A stretch of 13,601 bases of DNA from Streptosporangiaceae bacterium (GTDB lineage Bacteria > Actinomycetota > Actinomycetes > Streptosporangiales > Streptosporangiaceae): the NCBI GenBank assembly GCA_030040475.1, contig JASHTQ010000774.1, positions 1 to 13,601 on the forward strand, given 5' to 3'. Position 1 is the first letter of the stretch; each line of letters begins with the position of its first letter. The notes beneath the pieces are model-generated. The model worked only from the letters and a program-made list of their open reading frames with translations, was not told the origin of the DNA and did no database searches. This document shows positions 12,056 through 13,601 of this stretch, in pieces. The position numbers and the translations under genes are program-made.

Positions 12056-13138
12056 ATGACCATGACCACACCCCTAGCGGGACGGGCCGCGAGCGACGCC
12101 GACTACGAGCGCCTAGGGCTCTCCCCCGACACCATCGCTCCCTGGGAGGACGGTGCCCGCACCGACGGCGGCCGCGGCACGTTCGAGTGGTGGTATTTCG
12201 ACGCGCACCTGGACGACGGCGCGGCGCTCGTCGTCGTCTTCCAGGACAAGGACTTCACCGAGCCGCAGAAGCCGCTCACGCCGTTGGTGCGCATCAACCT
12301 CGACCTGCCCGACGGCCGCAGCTTCCAGAAGTCGCAGGTCTTCGCGGCCGACAGCTATTCGGCTGCGACCGGCCGCGCCGACGTGCGCATCGCCGGGAAC
12401 CGGTTCGAGGGGGATCTGCACCGTTACCGCATCACCGCCGCGATCGACGAGGTCAGCGTCGATGTGACGCTGACCCGCCAGGTCCCGTCGTGGCGGCCGG
12501 GAACCGGGCACGTCTACTTCGGCGCCGATAAGGCCCGCGTGTTCGCCTGGATGCCCGCCGTCCCGCAGGGGACGGTCGAGGTGCGCTACCGGATCGGCGA
12601 CGAGGGCCACGAGACCGCCGGCATCGGCTACCACGACCATAATTGGGGCAATGCCGCCCTGCAGAAGCTCATCCACGACTGGTACTGGGCGCGCGGCCAG
12701 GCAGGCCCGTACTCCGTGATCACGTCGTACGTGACCGCGCAGCAGAAGTACGGCTACGCGTCGATCCCGAACTTCATGCTCGCCAAGGGCGGGCACATCC
12801 TCACCGGCGACGCCAGCAAGGTCGCCTTCACTGTGGAGGATGTCCACACTGACGAGGAGACCGGCAAGCCCGTGGCGAACGTGCTGCGCTACAGCTACCA
12901 GGACGGGGACGACCGCTATGTGCTGACCTACACACTCGAGGACGTCCTCACGCGCGCCAGGCTGATCGAAGGCATCCACGGCATCAAGCGGCTCGCGGCG
13001 ACGCTGGTCGGCTTCGACGGCGCCTACCTGCGCTTCAGCGGCCAGTGCCGGGTGCAGTACTTCCGCGCCGGCGCGCTCGCCGAGGAATTCGCGGACAAGG
13101 CGATCTGGGAACTCATGTACTTCGGGCACCCGCGATGA
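12056..13138 (+). CDS. CrtC/lipocalin-like protein (hydroxyneurosporene synthase-type fold)
   Basis: The 360-residue protein shows the two signatures of the CrtC/AttH-like double-lipocalin family: FEWWYFDAHLDDG (43-55) at the front and IGYHDHNWGN (190-199) followed by WYWARGQAGPYS (209-220) in the middle. In carotenoid hydratases this fold adds water to a hydrophobic isoprenoid; many relatives are uncharacterised and probably bind or modify hydrophobic molecules. No signal peptide is visible and there are no other carotenoid genes here, so carotenoid hydration is not claimed. ATG 12056 follows GGGAGG by 6 bases; the longer upstream frame belongs to the opposite tetR gene. It is separated by 26 bases from the following YhgE-like gene and controlled by the divergent TetR, so a shared role in handling a membrane-active or lipid-like compound is plausible. 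Confidence 0.85.
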   Translation: MTMTTPLAGRAASDADYERLGLSPDTIAPWEDGARTDGGRGTFEWWYFDAHLDDGAALVVVFQDKDFTEPQKPLTPLVRINLDLPDGRSFQKSQVFAADSYSAATGRADVRIAGNRFEGDLHRYRITAAIDEVSVDVTLTRQVPSWRPGTGHVYFGADKARVFAWMPAVPQGTVEVRYRIGDEGHETAGIGYHDHNWGNAALQKLIHDWYWARGQAGPYSVITSYVTAQQKYGYASIPNFMLAKGGHILTGDASKVAFTVEDVHTDEETGKPVANVLRYSYQDGDDRYVLTYTLEDVLTRARLIEGIHGIKRLAATLVGFDGAYLRFSGQCRVQYFRAGALAEEFADKAIWELMYFGHPR

Positions 13139-13164
13139 AAGCATCGAGGCGGGAAGGGGGGACC

Positions 13165-13601
13165 ATGAACTCTCAAAAGCAGCAAGGAAGCGCGAGCCGC
13201 GGCGGCACGCCGCAGATCCGCGCAGCGAACCTGCTGCGGGTGCGCACCCTGTGGCTTGCCCCGATCGGCTTGACGGCGATCCTGATGTTCTTCATGACGC
13301 TGTTCTACATCGGCGCCATCGTCAACCCCACAGGACACCTCAGCGGACTGCCCGTGGCACTGGTCAACGAGGACCGCGGCGCAACCCTGCAGGGCAGCCA
13401 GGTCAACTTCGGCGCCGAGGTGGCCTCGGACCTGCTGCACACCGGCGCCGTGACCACCCGGCTCTCGCTCGACGAGGGCTCGTACGCCCACGCCGAGAGC
13501 CAGCTGAACAGCGGCAATGCCTACGCCGCCATCGTGATCCCGCCTGGCTTCACCGCGTCCTTGCTGTCCGCCTACGGGCTCTCGCCGGCGTCCGCCGGCA
13601 C
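13165..13601 (+). CDS. YhgE/Pip-type membrane protein, N-terminal part (runs off the window)
   Basis: The reading frame is open to the end of the window (145 codons). After a polar N-terminus of about 29 residues comes one transmembrane segment, LAPIGLTAILMFFMTLFYIG (31-50). It is followed by an extracytoplasmic region beginning LPVALVNEDRGATLQGSQVN (62-81), the hallmark LPVAVVNxDxG pattern of the YhgE/Pip (phage infection protein) and ABC-2-like permease families. A later stretch AYAAIVIPPGFTASLLS fits the same domain. Full-length members are several hundred residues with a C-terminal bundle of TM helices, not visible here. ATG 13165 follows GGGAAGGGGG. It is 26 bases after the CrtC-like gene and presumably in the same TetR-controlled operon. 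Such proteins are linked to export or to phage/bacteriocin sensitivity; the substrate is unknown. Confidence 0.85.
   Translation, partial: MNSQKQQGSASRGGTPQIRAANLLRVRTLWLAPIGLTAILMFFMTLFYIGAIVNPTGHLSGLPVALVNEDRGATLQGSQVNFGAEVASDLLHTGAVTTRLSLDEGSYAHAESQLNSGNAYAAIVIPPGFTASLLSAYGLSPASAG

Noticed and set aside
12113..13144. 343-codon minus-strand open frame
   Set aside because: Antisense shadow of the CrtC-like gene, whose family motifs are in the plus-strand frame.
1..13601. CRISPR array, complete insertion sequence or rRNA
   Set aside because: No regularly spaced repeats, no transposase motifs and no rRNA-like stretches were seen on either strand.

Overview
The window is GC-rich actinobacterial chromosome: very high G+C, strong third-position G/C in the coding frames, GTG starts, 4-bp start/stop overlaps, short promoter leaders, and many Streptomyces/Streptosporangiales-like protein families. 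The species cannot be read from the sequence.

Left part (1-2389). A minus-strand gene running off the left edge begins with the unmistakable N-terminus of the cobalamin enzyme CobD/CbiB. Divergent from it is a two-gene operon encoding a split transketolase (N-terminal thiamine-diphosphate-binding half, then C-terminal half, overlapping by GTGA). A hairpin that may be its terminator follows.

Integration hot spot (2390-4812). An intact tRNA-Arg(TCT) is followed about 1 kb later by a perfect 49-bp copy of its 3' part. These direct repeats look like att sites. Between them lies little more than a Phd/YefM-RelE type toxin-antitoxin pair. Just past the second repeat is a tyrosine integrase pseudogene, broken by an apparent one-base insertion and a large internal deletion. 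About 730 bases of gene-free DNA follow, with a strong 14-bp inverted repeat and other palindromic structure. This looks like the debris of one or more tRNA-integrated elements.

Regulator/efflux array (4813-13601). Three modules each pair a small repressor-type regulator with stress or efflux genes. (a) A MarR regulator and a 14-TM DHA2-type MFS exporter on the minus strand. (b) A TetR regulator, with an overlapping 45-codon ORF, divergent from an SDR - quinone-oxidoreductase-like MDR - 12-TM MFS operon. (c) A TetR regulator divergent from a CrtC/lipocalin-fold protein followed by a YhgE/Pip-type membrane protein that runs off the right edge. Each divergent promoter carries visible palindromes near or over promoter elements. 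The three regulators and the antitoxin all have a TANNNT hexamer ending 6-7 nt before the ATG, which suggests leaderless mRNAs, whereas the presumed target genes have Shine-Dalgarno sequences.

The most unusual items are the att-bracketed minimal toxin-antitoxin island, the hexamer repeats over the antitoxin start, the TetR-coupled small ORF, and the CrtC-like/YhgE pairing under a two-operator TetR switch. Most long open frames opposite the real genes are GC-driven shadows and are not listed.
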